Numbered from the stretch's first letter, positions 45,203 to 54,704 are shown. The stretch: DNA of 64,000 nt from Pseudidiomarina indica (GCF_900104245.1 NZ_FMXN01000002.1:186001-250000), one strand, 5' to 3'. Translations and numbers: made by a program. The notes: generated from the letters alone by a model not told the origin.

Positions 45203-48200
45203 TCGTGCTCTCCTTGGAAGGCATGCTCGTGATGGCTGCTGTGAATCACGAATTGGTCACTCCAAATGTCATGATTGTCCTCGCAATGCCATGTAGGTTG
45301 TGGCTTTTTATAGCCATCCGTACGACCTTGGCGCTCGCTGGCAGGGCTTTGTAGCACCTTCTGAATCAGCTGCTGCTTTTCTGCTTCAACAGCGGCACGG
45401 AGCTGCATATCACGCTCGCGATCAAAGAACTTACGGGCGTTAATCCAAGTTTGCTCAACCCGTGAGTACGCACTTAACGGATGCCCATTCCAAATGACGA
45501 AGTCCGCGTGTTTGTCTTCTTTGATGCTGCCCACGTACTGATCAATCTTCAACTGCTTAGCTGGGTTCAGCGTGATCATTTGCAAAGCTTCATGTTCTGA
45601 CATGCCACAGTAAGTGACTGATTTGGCGGCTTCGGTATTTAATCGACGCTGCAAATCGTTACTGTCGGAGTTAATACTCATCATCACGCCTTTTTCAGAC
45701 ATCAAGCAGGCGTTTTGCGGAATCGCATCATAGACTTCAAATTTAAATGCCCACCAGTCCGCGAAGGTTGAACCACTCGCGCCATGACGTGCCATTTCTG
45801 ATGCTACTTTGTAGCCTTCAAGAATGTGCGTGAAGGTGGTTAAAGTGAAGTCAAACTCCTCGGCTAACCGCAGCAGCATCAGAATTTCTGACTGCACATA
45901 GGAGTGCGCATGAACAAACCGCTCGCTCTGTAAAATCTCGAGCAAGGTTTGTAGGCGGTAGTCAACCCGTGGCGGTGCTGTTTTTGCTTTTTCGCTACGG
46001 CTTAACTTGTTGTACGCATCCATTTGCTTTTTATAGTCAAGTGCTGCGGCAAACCCATCCCGCATTAATGCCTCAACCCCCATCCGCGTTTGCGGATAGC
46101 GCACGGTAAAGCTGGTGCCCCAGTTACTTTGTTTGACGTTTTCGCCCAAAGCAAACTTGATGCTTGGCGGTGCCAAATCAAATTTCATGGTATTCGCGTC
46201 CGCGCCCCAACGTAACTTGATCACTTGCGCTTGACCGCCCATTGGGTTGGCAGAGCCATGCAGCAATTGCGCCATGGTGGTGCCGCCCGCTAGCGAACGA
46301 TAAATGTGAATATCATCAGGGTTCACCACATCGCCGATCCGCACTTCCGCAGTAATCGCTTCCGAACCTTCGTTCACACCGCCTTCAATCGCAATATGCG
46401 AGTGCTCATCGATAATCCCTGGCGTGACATGCTTGCCAGTACCGTCAATAACCACATAGCCGGATGGGGTGCGTAAGTCCTTGCCAATGCGGTAGAACTC
46501 GCCGTTACGAATCAGCACGTCGGTATTTTCCAGTACGCCTGCCTCGTCGGCAGTCCACACGGTCGCGTTTTTGATGTGAACGTTTTGCCGCTCTGGCATT
46601 GCATCCAACCCATAAGCAACGTTCGGGAACGTCAACTTGCTCACCAGCTCAGGCATCGCCGTGGAGGTTTCAACAGCGTTATTCGCGGTTGCGGCTTGGC
46701 GTTGTGCCGTTACTTGATGTTCTTGTCCCGTTGGCGCAATGGCAACCCCGGTGTAGCTATCCGCCGAGGCTTGCTCAAGACGCCAGCGCCAGACACCAGC
46801 AACTCCCGCTAACTCAGCATCAACCACAAACTCAACGGCAGAGTCGGTGCGCTTCGCATGGCGAATTTTTTGCCCCGCCAGTTCACCCGATACTTGCTTG
46901 CCATCCTTCAGTGTTAGGGTGGCTGTTTCGCCATTACCAATAGTCACTGTTAACGTGCCACCGAAATCGGCTTGACGCATTGGCTCCAATGCCACTTCTT
47001 GACCTTGTAACCAGACCGATTTAATTTGCCCGTCCACGAACAAATCGCCACTGGCAATAACGAAGTCCGCCATATAACCCGGGGCAATTTTACCGGCTTT
47101 ATCACTGACTCCAGCAATTTTAGCCGGCACCGTGGTCAAGGCTGCCAAGGCTTTGTCAGTGCTTAAACCATGCTTAACGGCACGGCGTAAGTTTGGCCAA
47201 AAGTCATCTGCTTTTTTCAATTGATGCAGGGTAAACGAGAAATCAATGTTGGCTTGTGCTAACACCGCAGGGTTAGTCGGTGCCCGCTCCCAATGACGTA
47301 AATTCGCCAAACTCACATCAAGGTGGTCATCCACGCCTTGGACATCGGGTGCCGCAGGGAAATCGAGCGGGAGAATCAAGGTGCTGTTGGTATTTTTGAT
47401 AGCATCCACGCGCGCGTATTCATAACCGGACCCAACAAAGGTCACTGGCACATTGAACTCTGCAAGCACATCATGAGCACGCAATAATGAGCGATCATCG
47501 CTCACTTTAAACACCATACCCTGCTGTTCAATCCCAATCAGCGCCGCCAAAGCTGCGTTGTATTCGACTTTCCCTTTGTGGGTTTCTTTGCCTTGTGCTT
47601 GTTCGTACCAATTGGCATCGGACAAGGTTTGGCGAATCAACGCAATCGAGCCCATTAATGATGACGGGTACTGTTGCAGTGAGGAGCCTTTATCAAAGGA
47701 ACCGAAATGTCGCGCTCGCGGATTGTAGACCGCATTGTTGGCAATGGTATCGGCCAATGAAACCGTCACCGCTTGGCCTTGGAAAATGCCGTCAAGGCGA
47801 GCACTTTGAACCGCAGTGAAACCTTGGTTGATATAATTTTTTGCGGCTTTTGCGTCGGTTGCGAACTTATCCACCCAAGTCACTTGCGCATGGATGGCAT
47901 CGTTGGCAGCATTGCCCCCTTCACGTTTGTTATTATATTGCGGCGTGGTGCTGCGATACGGAGGCCGTTCCGGGTTTTCCACCGCTGGCACACCATAGTT
48001 GCTGTAAGCATCAATGAAACCGGGATAGATGACATGCCCGCTGGCGTCAATAACCCGTGCTCCAGCAGGAGCCTGATTGTTACGTGCAATGGAGACAATT
48101 TTGCCGTGATTGATCACTAAGGTGGCATTTTCTAGCTTTTTACCAGGTTCTGTCACAATGGTGGCATTTTGAATTGCTATAAAGGTGGATGAGTTATCAT

Positions 48201-48300
48201 GTAGGCCTCGAACTGGCGTGGTCTGCGATGCGGCTGCCAATATTGGCAGTGCGGCGCAGACTGATAATGCCAGCCTACTTAATGGTTTAATCCCGTTCAT
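45199..48300 (-). CDS. Large secreted tandem amidohydrolase (degenerate N-half, intact C-half)
   Basis: Protein of 1033 residues with a signal peptide (SVCAALPILAAASQ). Two amidohydrolase units are fused: the first (about 40-440) has PGFIDAYSN in place of PGFIDxHxH, while the second (about 575-990) keeps the metal ligands IIDEHSHIA (633/635), FVHAHSY, FTHILEGY and the aspartate in INSDSNDLQRR. A beta-rich linker (about 445-540, LTVTIGNGETATLTLKDGKQ) joins them. The family includes dipeptidases and imidazolonepropionase-like enzymes. I chose the ATG giving MNGIKPLSRL so the signal peptide is N-terminal. It is the first gene of a two-gene operon and divergent from cytochrome c'. Confidence 0.88.
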   Translation of the reverse strand: MNGIKPLSRLALSVCAALPILAAASQTTPVRGLHDNSSTFIAIQNATIVTEPGKKLENATLVINHGKIVSIARNNQAPAGARVIDASGHVIYPGFIDAYSNYGVPAVENPERPPYRSTTPQYNNKREGGNAANDAIHAQVTWVDKFATDAKAAKNYINQGFTAVQSARLDGIFQGQAVTVSLADTIANNAVYNPRARHFGSFDKGSSLQQYPSSLMGSIALIRQTLSDANWYEQAQGKETHKGKVEYNAALAALIGIEQQGMVFKVSDDRSLLRAHDVLAEFNVPVTFVGSGYEYARVDAIKNTNSTLILPLDFPAAPDVQGVDDHLDVSLANLRHWERAPTNPAVLAQANIDFSFTLHQLKKADDFWPNLRRAVKHGLSTDKALAALTTVPAKIAGVSDKAGKIAPGYMADFVIASGDLFVDGQIKSVWLQGQEVALEPMRQADFGGTLTVTIGNGETATLTLKDGKQVSGELAGQKIRHAKRTDSAVEFVVDAELAGVAGVWRWRLEQASADSYTGVAIAPTGQEHQVTAQRQAATANNAVETSTAMPELVSKLTFPNVAYGLDAMPERQNVHIKNATVWTADEAGVLENTDVLIRNGEFYRIGKDLRTPSGYVVIDGTGKHVTPGIIDEHSHIAIEGGVNEGSEAITAEVRIGDVVNPDDIHIYRSLAGGTTMAQLLHGSANPMGGQAQVIKLRWGADANTMKFDLAPPSIKFALGENVKQSNWGTSFTVRYPQTRMGVEALMRDGFAAALDYKKQMDAYNKLSRSEKAKTAPPRVDYRLQTLLEILQSERFVHAHSYVQSEILMLLRLAEEFDFTLTTFTHILEGYKVASEMARHGASGSTFADWWAFKFEVYDAIPQNACLMSEKGVMMSINSDSNDLQRRLNTEAAKSVTYCGMSEHEALQMITLNPAKQLKIDQYVGSIKEDKHADFVIWNGHPLSAYSRVEQTWINARKFFDRERDMQLRAAVEAEKQQLIQKVLQSPASERQGRTDGYKKPQPTWHCEDNHDIWSDQFVIHSSHHEHAFQGEHE

Positions 48301-48423
48301 TGAGTTCCCCTTGTTTTGGTTTAAGGTTATCATCTCACCATATGGGGAACCATCGTGCGGTGCAATCCACGAACAGACGAAAAGCAGGTTGCAGTCGTTA
48401 AATTACACAAAAAGGAGAAATAC

Positions 48424-48894
48424 ATGAAGTCAGTTTTAAAAGCTGCAGGAAGTTTCATGGGAGTTGTAGCGTTAACCTTATCGACTACCGCTGCCGCCAA
48501 CCATGCCTTTAATAACCCGGAGAAAGCCGTTGAGTACCGGCAAAAAGCCTTCTCACTCATGCAAAATAACTTTGCAGTGATGGGCGACATGGTGAAAGGC
48601 GATATTAAATTTGATGGTCAAGAGTTTACCGCGCGTGCCAACGACTTTGCCGCCTTAGCCGGCATGCCTTGGGTTGGTTTTCAGCAAGAAGGCGCAAAAC
48701 CAGGTGACGACAGTGATGCCCTGCCGGCTATCTGGACGAACTGGGATGACTTTATGAAAAAAGCCGATCAGTTCCAAAATGATGCCAAAGCACTGCAACA
48801 AGCAGCGCTTTCTGGCAAACAAAATGACATTCGTAAGGCGTTCATGAGCGCGGCCCGCAATTGCAAGGCCTGTCATGACTCTTACAAGGATTAA
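48424..48894 (+). CDS. Cytochrome c' (periplasmic)
   Basis: Protein of 156 residues with a signal peptide (about 1-25, STTAAAN) and a helical body ending in the haem c site CKACHDSYKD near the C-terminus, the position typical of cytochrome c'. These four-helix proteins bind nitric oxide and may protect against nitrosative stress. AAAGGAG precedes the ATG, which I chose over a longer frame because the signal peptide starts there. It is convergent with the b561 gene. Confidence 0.93.
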   Translation: MKSVLKAAGSFMGVVALTLSTTAAANHAFNNPEKAVEYRQKAFSLMQNNFAVMGDMVKGDIKFDGQEFTARANDFAALAGMPWVGFQQEGAKPGDDSDALPAIWTNWDDFMKKADQFQNDAKALQQAALSGKQNDIRKAFMSAARNCKACHDSYKD

Positions 48895-48897
48895 TCG

Positions 48898-49530
48898 TTA
48901 ATTAATCCATTGATAAAGCGCAGCAGCAATGATCGCTGCTGCGATAATTCCTACGAGTCCTGACACCAAGCGTGGCGCACGCACCCCCTCCCGATAACCA
49001 TGCACCATGGCACTCACCAAATTCACGCCGCGCAAACGGTACAAAATAATGGCCAGCAAATGCACCGCGATCAACGCCAATAACACATTAAATGTGGTGG
49101 CATGCACGCTCATCGCCAGTTGACTCAGGTCACGCGACACCGCATTCGCTAAAGGGCCAGAGAAGAAAATATCATCGGTGGCAAACAACCCACTGACAAA
49201 CTGCACCAATAGCGCGAGCAATAAGGCGATAACGGCCCAACCGCCAGCCGCATTATGGGTATTCGAGGGCTGGTACTGCCCATGCCCCAACTCTTTTAGA
49301 TGCCCGACCACAGCGCGTGGTCTCCGCACAAAGCTTTTGAAACGAGCCGACTCACTGCCCCAGAACCCCCATAGGATCCGCGTAATCACTAACGCGCCGA
49401 GTCCCCCTGCAAGTTGTAGGTGCAACTCCATGTAACCTTCTTCTGCGGTGTACCACATGGCCGCCAACAACACGACCGTTAGCCAATGGCTTACGCGCAC
49501 AAATCCATCCCAAATTTTTACTCGTTGCAT
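48898..49530 (-). CDS. Cytochrome b561 family membrane protein
   Basis: Inner-membrane dihaem b protein of 210 residues with about four to five helices. Likely haem ligands are histidines in VRVSHWLTVVLLAAMW, MELHLQLAGG and SVHATTFNVLLALIAVHLLA. It resembles the b-type subunit of Ni/Fe-hydrogenase-type systems and bacterial b561. It lies three bases from the cytochrome c' stop on the opposite strand. Pairing of c' and b561 genes is common in gammaproteobacteria and suggests electron delivery to the periplasmic c', though the opposite orientation means they are not one operon. Confidence 0.92.
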   Translation of the reverse strand: MQRVKIWDGFVRVSHWLTVVLLAAMWYTAEEGYMELHLQLAGGLGALVITRILWGFWGSESARFKSFVRRPRAVVGHLKELGHGQYQPSNTHNAAGGWAVIALLLALLVQFVSGLFATDDIFFSGPLANAVSRDLSQLAMSVHATTFNVLLALIAVHLLAIILYRLRGVNLVSAMVHGYREGVRAPRLVSGLVGIIAAAIIAAALYQWIN

Positions 49531-49586
49531 TTTATTCTTCCCTTATGTTCAATACCTCTTTCACGACACGCTGATTAGGCATTATC

Positions 49587-49967
49587 ATGAATCAAACAAC
49601 ACATAGAGTACTTATCATTGAAGACGATTTTATTTCAAGAGAAGTACTGAAAGCTATGGTACACCAATTTTCGTTACCAACCGAAGTGGCAGAAACCAGT
49701 GCCCAAGCAATTCAATTGGCTATCACATCGCGGCCTTCGTTGATTCTTCTGGATCAAGAGCTTCCCGATGGCTCCGGCTTAGCAACTTACCAAGCCATTC
49801 GCGCAGAATTACAAGAAGACACACCGCCTGCGGCCATGATTTCTGGACATCAAACTCCGAAATTTATCACGCAGTGCCTCGCCGCTGGCATTGAGCACTG
49901 CTGGAGCAAACCGGTCACGCCACGGCAATTAGCTGAGTTGTTTCGCATCACCGGCCACATTGAGTAA
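49587..49967 (+). CDS. Single-domain response regulator (CheY-like receiver)
   Basis: Receiver domain of 126 residues with no output domain. The acidic pocket (IIEDDF, residues 10-15), phospho-acceptor aspartate in LILLDQELPDGSG (about residue 56), switch serine in AAMISGHQTP and lysine in CWSKPVTPRQL are all intact. No kinase is adjacent; the hybrid kinase at 59308 is a possible partner but is distant. The last 39 bases overlap the 3' end of tyrA on the opposite strand. Confidence 0.92.
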   Translation: MNQTTHRVLIIEDDFISREVLKAMVHQFSLPTEVAETSAQAIQLAITSRPSLILLDQELPDGSGLATYQAIRAELQEDTPPAAMISGHQTPKFITQCLAAGIEHCWSKPVTPRQLAELFRITGHIE

Positions 49968-51062
49968 GCGCTGACTTTCTACCAAGAATTTCTGCGCAAA
50001 CTCACCAAAGTATTTCCGGACCTCAGCAAAACGTTCGATGAAGCCTTGTTTATTACCCTGCTCTAACTCTTCCAGCAGTTCATCGTACAAGGTCACATAG
50101 CGACGCAGCATTTTAAAATGATGAGGGTTGGCCGCAATAATGTCCGCATACAAGTGGGCATCTTGTGCGAACAGCCGCCCTACCATCATCAATTCCAGGT
50201 GATAAATCGGGGAACTTAACTCCACCAGTTGCTGTACATCCACTTGCTCCTGCGCTAAATGCGCGCCATAAACAAAGCTGGATAAGTGCCGCAGCACTTG
50301 CACAAATGACATGGCTTGGTCGTGGGCAGCTGCTGAAATAAACTTGATCCGTGCTCCCCAATATTCAATGGCTTGCAGCAACCATTGGTAGCCGGCTTCA
50401 TCTCGCCCATGACAGGCCACCACCAGTTGCTTGGCAAGGGTGACTTGTTGCGGGCCGAACATGGGGTGCAGTCCCACCACGGGGCCGCTATGTTTGGCCA
50501 GCATGGCGGCCAAGGGTTGCTCTTTAATGCTGGTAAGATCGGCTAAAACGCAGCTGGGGGGCAGCATCGGCAGCTGTAGAATAACCTCTTCGGTGACCGT
50601 GAGCGGAACCGCGATCAACACCGCATCGGCTTGCTCACAACTGGCCGCGGCTCGCTGCCAATCATCCTTGTCGATCACCTCGACCGTGGCACCAGCATTT
50701 TGAAATAAACGAGTAAACAAGCGCCCCATAGCACCCACACCGCCAATCACCACCACTCGCTTATCACTCAAATGCACATCGGCTGCTTGCTGCTGGCGAT
50801 AGGAATCCCGAATCACCCGACGTAGCACATCTTCAATTAAATCAGGCGAAATACCTAAGCGATGGGCTTCATCGCGACGTTGTTGAAACATCGCGGCTTC
50901 ACGCTCAGGAACATACAAGGGTTGCCCCAGTTTCCGCTTCACCACGCCCACCTGTGCTGCTAATGCTTGGCGCTGTTGCAATAGCTGCACCAATTGACTA
51001 TCGGTGGCATCAATACGCCGCCGTAACTCATCCAGCTGCTGCTCTGAATTTTCCAAGGTCAT
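49929..51062 (-). CDS. tyrA: T-protein: chorismate mutase/prephenate dehydrogenase
   Basis: Bifunctional enzyme of tyrosine synthesis (377 residues; E. coli 373). The N-terminal AroQ chorismate mutase (about 5-90: LDELRRRIDATDSQLVQLL, VGVVKRKLGQPLYVPEREA) is fused to an NAD-binding prephenate dehydrogenase (about 100-370: VVVIGGVGAMGRLFTRLF, GLHPMFGP). The start is uncertain: AAGGAG directly abuts the ATG, so the TTG two codons later (LENSEQQL) has better spacing, and an upstream TTG extends the frame by six codons. Confidence 0.96.
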   Translation of the reverse strand: MTLENSEQQLDELRRRIDATDSQLVQLLQQRQALAAQVGVVKRKLGQPLYVPEREAAMFQQRRDEAHRLGISPDLIEDVLRRVIRDSYRQQQAADVHLSDKRVVVIGGVGAMGRLFTRLFQNAGATVEVIDKDDWQRAAASCEQADAVLIAVPLTVTEEVILQLPMLPPSCVLADLTSIKEQPLAAMLAKHSGPVVGLHPMFGPQQVTLAKQLVVACHGRDEAGYQWLLQAIEYWGARIKFISAAAHDQAMSFVQVLRHLSSFVYGAHLAQEQVDVQQLVELSSPIYHLELMMVGRLFAQDAHLYADIIAANPHHFKMLRRYVTLYDELLEELEQGNKQGFIERFAEVRKYFGEFAQKFLVESQRLLNVAGDAKQLS

Positions 51063-51117
51063 CTCCTTCGGCTCCAACACCCGTTCATCACTGATAAATG
51101 ATGCTCTGTTGTACCAT

Positions 51118-51145
51118 AAAAAAACCCGCCAGGCGGCGGGTTTTT
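51118..51145 (-). terminator. Intrinsic terminator after rplS
   Basis: AAACCCGCC pairs perfectly with GGCGGGTTT around a four-base loop, followed on the minus strand by seven T residues. It ends the rpsP-rimM-trmD-rplS operon 20 bases beyond the rplS stop. Confidence 0.95.
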
Positions 51146-51164
51146 CAATATCGCTTGATGTTGC

Positions 51165-51530
51165 TTACTTGCTAACCAACTTTTCGCGAATACGTGCAGC
51201 CTTACCTGAACGCTCACGCAAGTAGTACAGCTTGGCACGACGAACCGCACCTTTACGCTTCACCACGATGCTATCAACAATCGGGCTGTGGACTTGGAAC
51301 GTACGCTCAACACCTTCACCATTCGAGATTTTACGAACGGTAACAGCACTGTGTAAGCCACGATTGCGCTTAGCGATAACCACGCCTTCAAATGCCTGAA
51401 TACGCTGACGGTTACCTTCAGTTACCTTAACATTAACGACCACTGTATCACCCGGCGCGTAAGCTGGGAGGTCGGTTTTTAATTGTTCATCTTCGATCGC
51501 TTTGATCAAATTTTGACTTACTTTTGCCAT
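51165..51530 (-). CDS. rplS: 50S ribosomal protein L19
   Basis: Ribosomal protein of 121 residues at the 30S-50S interface. The sequence is canonical: [40 protein letters not shown] and [18 protein letters not shown]. It is the last gene of the rpsP operon, 20 bases after trmD. Confidence 0.99.
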   Translation of the reverse strand: MAKVSQNLIKAIEDEQLKTDLPAYAPGDTVVVNVKVTEGNRQRIQAFEGVVIAKRNRGLHSAVTVRKISNGEGVERTFQVHSPIVDSIVVKRKGAVRRAKLYYLRERSGKAARIREKLVSK

Positions 51531-51550
51531 GATAGCCTCGCTTGCCTAGG

Positions 51551-52327
51551 TTAACTACCCGAGTTCGAATCAGAATTTTGCAATTGCTGTTGAATAAATT
51601 CTTCCAGTAATTGTTTCTGCTCGTCAGTCAGAGCTAGGTTTTTAATCAATTCAGGACGTCGCAACCAAGTTCGACCAAGAGCTTGTTGCAAACGCCATCG
51701 ACGTATTTGTTCGTGGTTCCCACTCAGTAAAACTGAGGGAACCGCCTCACCATCTAAGACTTCTGGTCGTGTATAGTGGGGACAATCGAGCAACCCAGTG
51801 GCAAATGAATCTTCTTGCGCTGAGTCTTGGTGCCCTAATACCCCGGGAATGAGTCGTGCAATTGCATCGATCATCACCATGGCGGGTAATTCACCACCAC
51901 TTAACACGTAATCTCCAATCGACCATTCTTCATCAACGTGTCGAGTAATCACTCGTTCGTCGATGCCTTCATAGCGACCGGCGATTAAGATGAGCTTGTC
52001 ATGCTGAGCCAGTGACTGCACTCCATCATGATCAAGCTTGCGACCCTGAGGTGATAAATAAATCACCTTAGTATCGGCGCCGAGTTGCTGCTTAGCGGCT
52101 GCAATCGCATCGGTGAGCGGTTGCACCATCATCAGCATCCCAGGACCTCCGCCATACGGGCGGTCATCAACGGTGCGATGACGATCATGCGTAAAGTCAC
52201 GCGGATTAATGAGTGTTAACTCCAATAACCCATCGCGCACTGCACGACCCGTTACCCCATTGCTGGTAATGGCCTGAAACATTTCAGGAAAGAGGCTAAT
52301 GACCCCAACCTGCAAGTGTCCCGTCAT
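51551..52327 (-). CDS. trmD: tRNA (guanine-N1)-methyltransferase TrmD
   Basis: Methylates G37 of tRNAs to prevent +1 frameshifting. The 258-residue protein has the SPOUT trefoil-knot fold motifs [43 protein letters not shown] and [18 protein letters not shown] chose the ATG giving [14 protein letters not shown], whose A is also the last base of the rimM stop (TAATG), the coupling expected in this operon. Confidence 0.98.
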   Translation of the reverse strand: MTGHLQVGVISLFPEMFQAITSNGVTGRAVRDGLLELTLINPRDFTHDRHRTVDDRPYGGGPGMLMMVQPLTDAIAAAKQQLGADTKVIYLSPQGRKLDHDGVQSLAQHDKLILIAGRYEGIDERVITRHVDEEWSIGDYVLSGGELPAMVMIDAIARLIPGVLGHQDSAQEDSFATGLLDCPHYTRPEVLDGEAVPSVLLSGNHEQIRRWRLQQALGRTWLRRPELIKNLALTDEQKQLLEEFIQQQLQNSDSNSGS

Positions 52328-52860
52328 TAAAAGTCCGCTGGCCAATCCACAACAATGCGCTGCTCCGCAGTATTCACCTCAGTCACATACTGACTTTGAA
52401 TAAACGGAATTAGGCGTTCAGAGCGCCCAAACGCATCATTGCTGTTCGCTTTCACCACCATCACATCATTCGATGCTGTGGCCATAATCTGGTCGACAAT
52501 TCCCATGTGATAACCTTCGTGATTCACGACAGCCATCCCAATCAAATCGCGCCAGTAAAACTCACCGTCTGGCAACTCTGGCAATAACGCGGCATCAATC
52601 ACAATGTCCGAACCCGTCAATAGATGGGCTTGGTCTCGATCATCAATTCCGGTTAACTTCACAATCAGTCCTTTATTGTGCTGACGCCATTCGTCGACTT
52701 GGACTGCTTGCACCTTGCCTGATTTACTTAATTGCCAAGGGCGGTATTCAAAAATCGCTTCGGGATCATCGGTGAAGCTTTGAACTTTAATCCAACCTTT
52801 TACGCCATAGACTGCGCCAAGTTGACCGACAATGACGGTTGTAGAAGGCTGATTCATCAC
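52327..52860 (-). CDS. rimM: 16S rRNA processing protein RimM
   Basis: Assembly factor for the 30S head that binds S19, 177 residues (E. coli 182). The N-terminal barrel ([20 protein letters not shown]) and C-terminal PRC-barrel ([30 protein letters not shown]) are both present. It follows rpsP by 21 bases. Confidence 0.97.
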   Translation of the reverse strand: MMNQPSTTVIVGQLGAVYGVKGWIKVQSFTDDPEAIFEYRPWQLSKSGKVQAVQVDEWRQHNKGLIVKLTGIDDRDQAHLLTGSDIVIDAALLPELPDGEFYWRDLIGMAVVNHEGYHMGIVDQIMATASNDVMVVKANSNDAFGRSERLIPFIQSQYVTEVNTAEQRIVVDWPADF

Positions 52861-52881
52861 TACCTATGATTCCGTTATTAC

Positions 52882-53130
52882 TTAAGCTGCGCTGCGCGCG
52901 TCTTGAACAAGTTTAGCAACTCGCTCAGACAACGTTGCACCGTGTGAAACCCAATGTTCAACACGATCTAAATCAACGCGTAATTTTTCTTCCTGACCGC
53001 GTGCAGTCGGGTTGAAAAAGCCAACATTTTCAATGAAACGACCGTCGCGGGCATTGCGACTGTCAGTCACTACCATTTGGTAGAATGGGCGTTTTTTAGC
53101 GCCACCACGTTGTAAACGAATGGTTACCAT
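52882..53130 (-). CDS. rpsP: 30S ribosomal protein S16
   Basis: Ribosomal protein of 82 residues (E. coli 82), with the canonical N-terminus [20 protein letters not shown] and [12 protein letters not shown]. It leads the rpsP-rimM-trmD-rplS operon. A promoter and a terminator-like hairpin lie in the 107-base gap after ffh. Confidence 0.99.
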   Translation of the reverse strand: MVTIRLQRGGAKKRPFYQMVVTDSRNARDGRFIENVGFFNPTARGQEEKLRVDLDRVEHWVSHGATLSERVAKLVQDARSAA

Positions 53131-53160
53131 TACGTTCCTCGATACAGTTTTTTAATGTTA

Positions 53161-53196
53161 AGAAATAAAAACCTCTCCGAGCTAGGTCAGAGAGGT
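53161..53196 (-). terminator. Terminator-like hairpin between ffh and rpsP
   Basis: On the minus strand ACCTCTC pairs with GAGAGGT around a 12-base loop, followed by TTTTTATTTCTT. It most simply ends ffh transcription, but the start predicted from the adjacent rpsP promoter falls at its base. Confidence 0.75.
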
Positions 53197-53201
53197 CGTG
53201 G

Positions 53202-53230
53202 AATTTACCCGAATTCAAGGCGAAATGCAA
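53202..53230 (-). promoter_or_regulatory. Candidate promoter of the rpsP operon
   Basis: On the minus strand TTGCAT (-35) and TAAATT (-10) are separated by 17 bases, immediately beyond the ffh stop. The predicted start near 53195 would place the hairpin at the very 5' end of the mRNA. Confidence 0.6.
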
Positions 53231-53237
53231 GTAAATA

Positions 53238-54611
53238 CTAGCCCCTTGGGAACATTCCTGGCGGCAGCTTGCCACCCATCCCACCAAGGCTTCGCATCAT
53301 TTTGGCCATGCCACCGCCTTTCATTTTTTTCATCATCTTTTGCATTTGCATGAACTGCTTCAATAAACGGTTCACATCTTGCACTTGGGTGCCCGATCCA
53401 GCAGCGATTCGACGCTTCCGTGAGCCTTTAATTAAATCTGGAAATTCGCGCTCTTGAGGTGTCATGGAGTTAATGATGGCTTCCATGCGAATCGTCATTT
53501 TATCGTCCATCTGGCCTTTCATTTGCGCGGACATTTGGCCCATGCCTGGCAACTTATCCAATAAGCCCATCATGCCGCCCATATCCCGCATTTGCACCAG
53601 CTGCTCACGGAAGTCTTCCAACGAGAACTTCCCTTCTTTGATCACTTTCTTGGCTACTTTCTCAGCTTTGGCGCGATCGATTTTGGTTTCCAACTCATCG
53701 ATCAACGACAGCACGTCGCCCATTCCTAAAATGCGCGAAGCAACTCGGTCTGGGTGGAAAGGCTCCAAGGCGGTATTCTTTTCACCTACCCCTAAGAACT
53801 TAATCGGTTTGCCAGTAATGTGACGAATCGATAAGGCCGCCCCACCACGCGCATCACCGTCGGTTTTGGTTAAAATCACCCCGGTCAGTGGCAAAGCTTC
53901 GTTAAATGCTTGGGCGGTATTGGCGGCATCTTGCCCCGTCATGGCATCAACCACGAAGAGGGTTTCAATGGGTTGAATTGCCTGATGCAGCGCTTCAATT
54001 TCTGTCATCATGGCTTCATCAACAGCGGTTCGACCCGCGGTATCCACAATCACCACATCGATGAATTTTTTGCGCGCGTGCTCAATGGCTTGTTCCGCAA
54101 TTGCCACAGGCTGTTGTGCGGTCGTGGAGGGGAAAAACTCAACCTTCGCTTCGGCGGCAAGAGTTTCTAATTGCTTAATCGCGGCCGGACGATAGACGTC
54201 GGCGCTCACCACCATGACTTTTTTCTTATGCTTTTCTTTCAAATAGCGCGCTAGCTTGCCGGCACTGGTGGTTTTACCCGCCCCTTGCAAGCCCGCCATT
54301 AAAATCACTGCTGGCGGCTGCGTCGCCAAATTAATAGGCACATTTCCTTCGCCCATGGCATGTTCGAGCTCTTTTTGGACAATCTTTAAAAACACTTGTC
54401 CCGGCGTCAGGCTTTTATTGACTTCAGCCCCTAACGCTTGCTCTTTCACACGACTAACAAACTCTCGTACCACCGGCAATGCAACGTCAGCTTCAAGCAG
54501 CGCCATCCGCACTTCTCGCAGCGTATCTTTTATATTGTCTTCAGTGAGTCGCCCACGACCAGTAATATTTTTCAACGATTGTGATAATCGTTCGCTTAAA
54601 TTCTCAAACAT
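53238..54611 (-). CDS. ffh: Signal recognition particle protein Ffh
   Basis: GTPase subunit of the SRP that targets nascent membrane proteins with 4.5S RNA and FtsY. The 457-residue protein has the N domain (FENLSERLSQSLKNITGRGR), G domain with GLQGAGKTTSAGKLA (about 105-119), DTAGR and TKTDGDARGG, and a methionine-rich M domain (about 330-457) with SRKRRIAAGSG and a Met/Lys/Gly-rich tail. It is divergent from ypjD, as in E. coli. Confidence 0.98.
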   Translation of the reverse strand: MFENLSERLSQSLKNITGRGRLTEDNIKDTLREVRMALLEADVALPVVREFVSRVKEQALGAEVNKSLTPGQVFLKIVQKELEHAMGEGNVPINLATQPPAVILMAGLQGAGKTTSAGKLARYLKEKHKKKVMVVSADVYRPAAIKQLETLAAEAKVEFFPSTTAQQPVAIAEQAIEHARKKFIDVVIVDTAGRTAVDEAMMTEIEALHQAIQPIETLFVVDAMTGQDAANTAQAFNEALPLTGVILTKTDGDARGGAALSIRHITGKPIKFLGVGEKNTALEPFHPDRVASRILGMGDVLSLIDELETKIDRAKAEKVAKKVIKEGKFSLEDFREQLVQMRDMGGMMGLLDKLPGMGQMSAQMKGQMDDKMTIRMEAIINSMTPQEREFPDLIKGSRKRRIAAGSGTQVQDVNRLLKQFMQMQKMMKKMKGGGMAKMMRSLGGMGGKLPPGMFPRG

Positions 54612-54704
54612 GCGAATCTGCTCACTCTAATGTTGCCGACTTAGATCTCGATGAATACTATGGTGGCGAGTATATCGTATTTCAACCAAAGTTTCTTGAT
54701 CCTA

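Noticed and set aside
46576-46943. Rightward frames within the large amidohydrolase gene
   Set aside because: Antisense to a coherent coding region, with no ribosome site or recognisable domain.
53096-53287. 63-codon leftward frame spanning the ffh/rpsP gap
   Set aside because: It overlaps both real genes and the promoter/terminator region and has no plausible protein composition.
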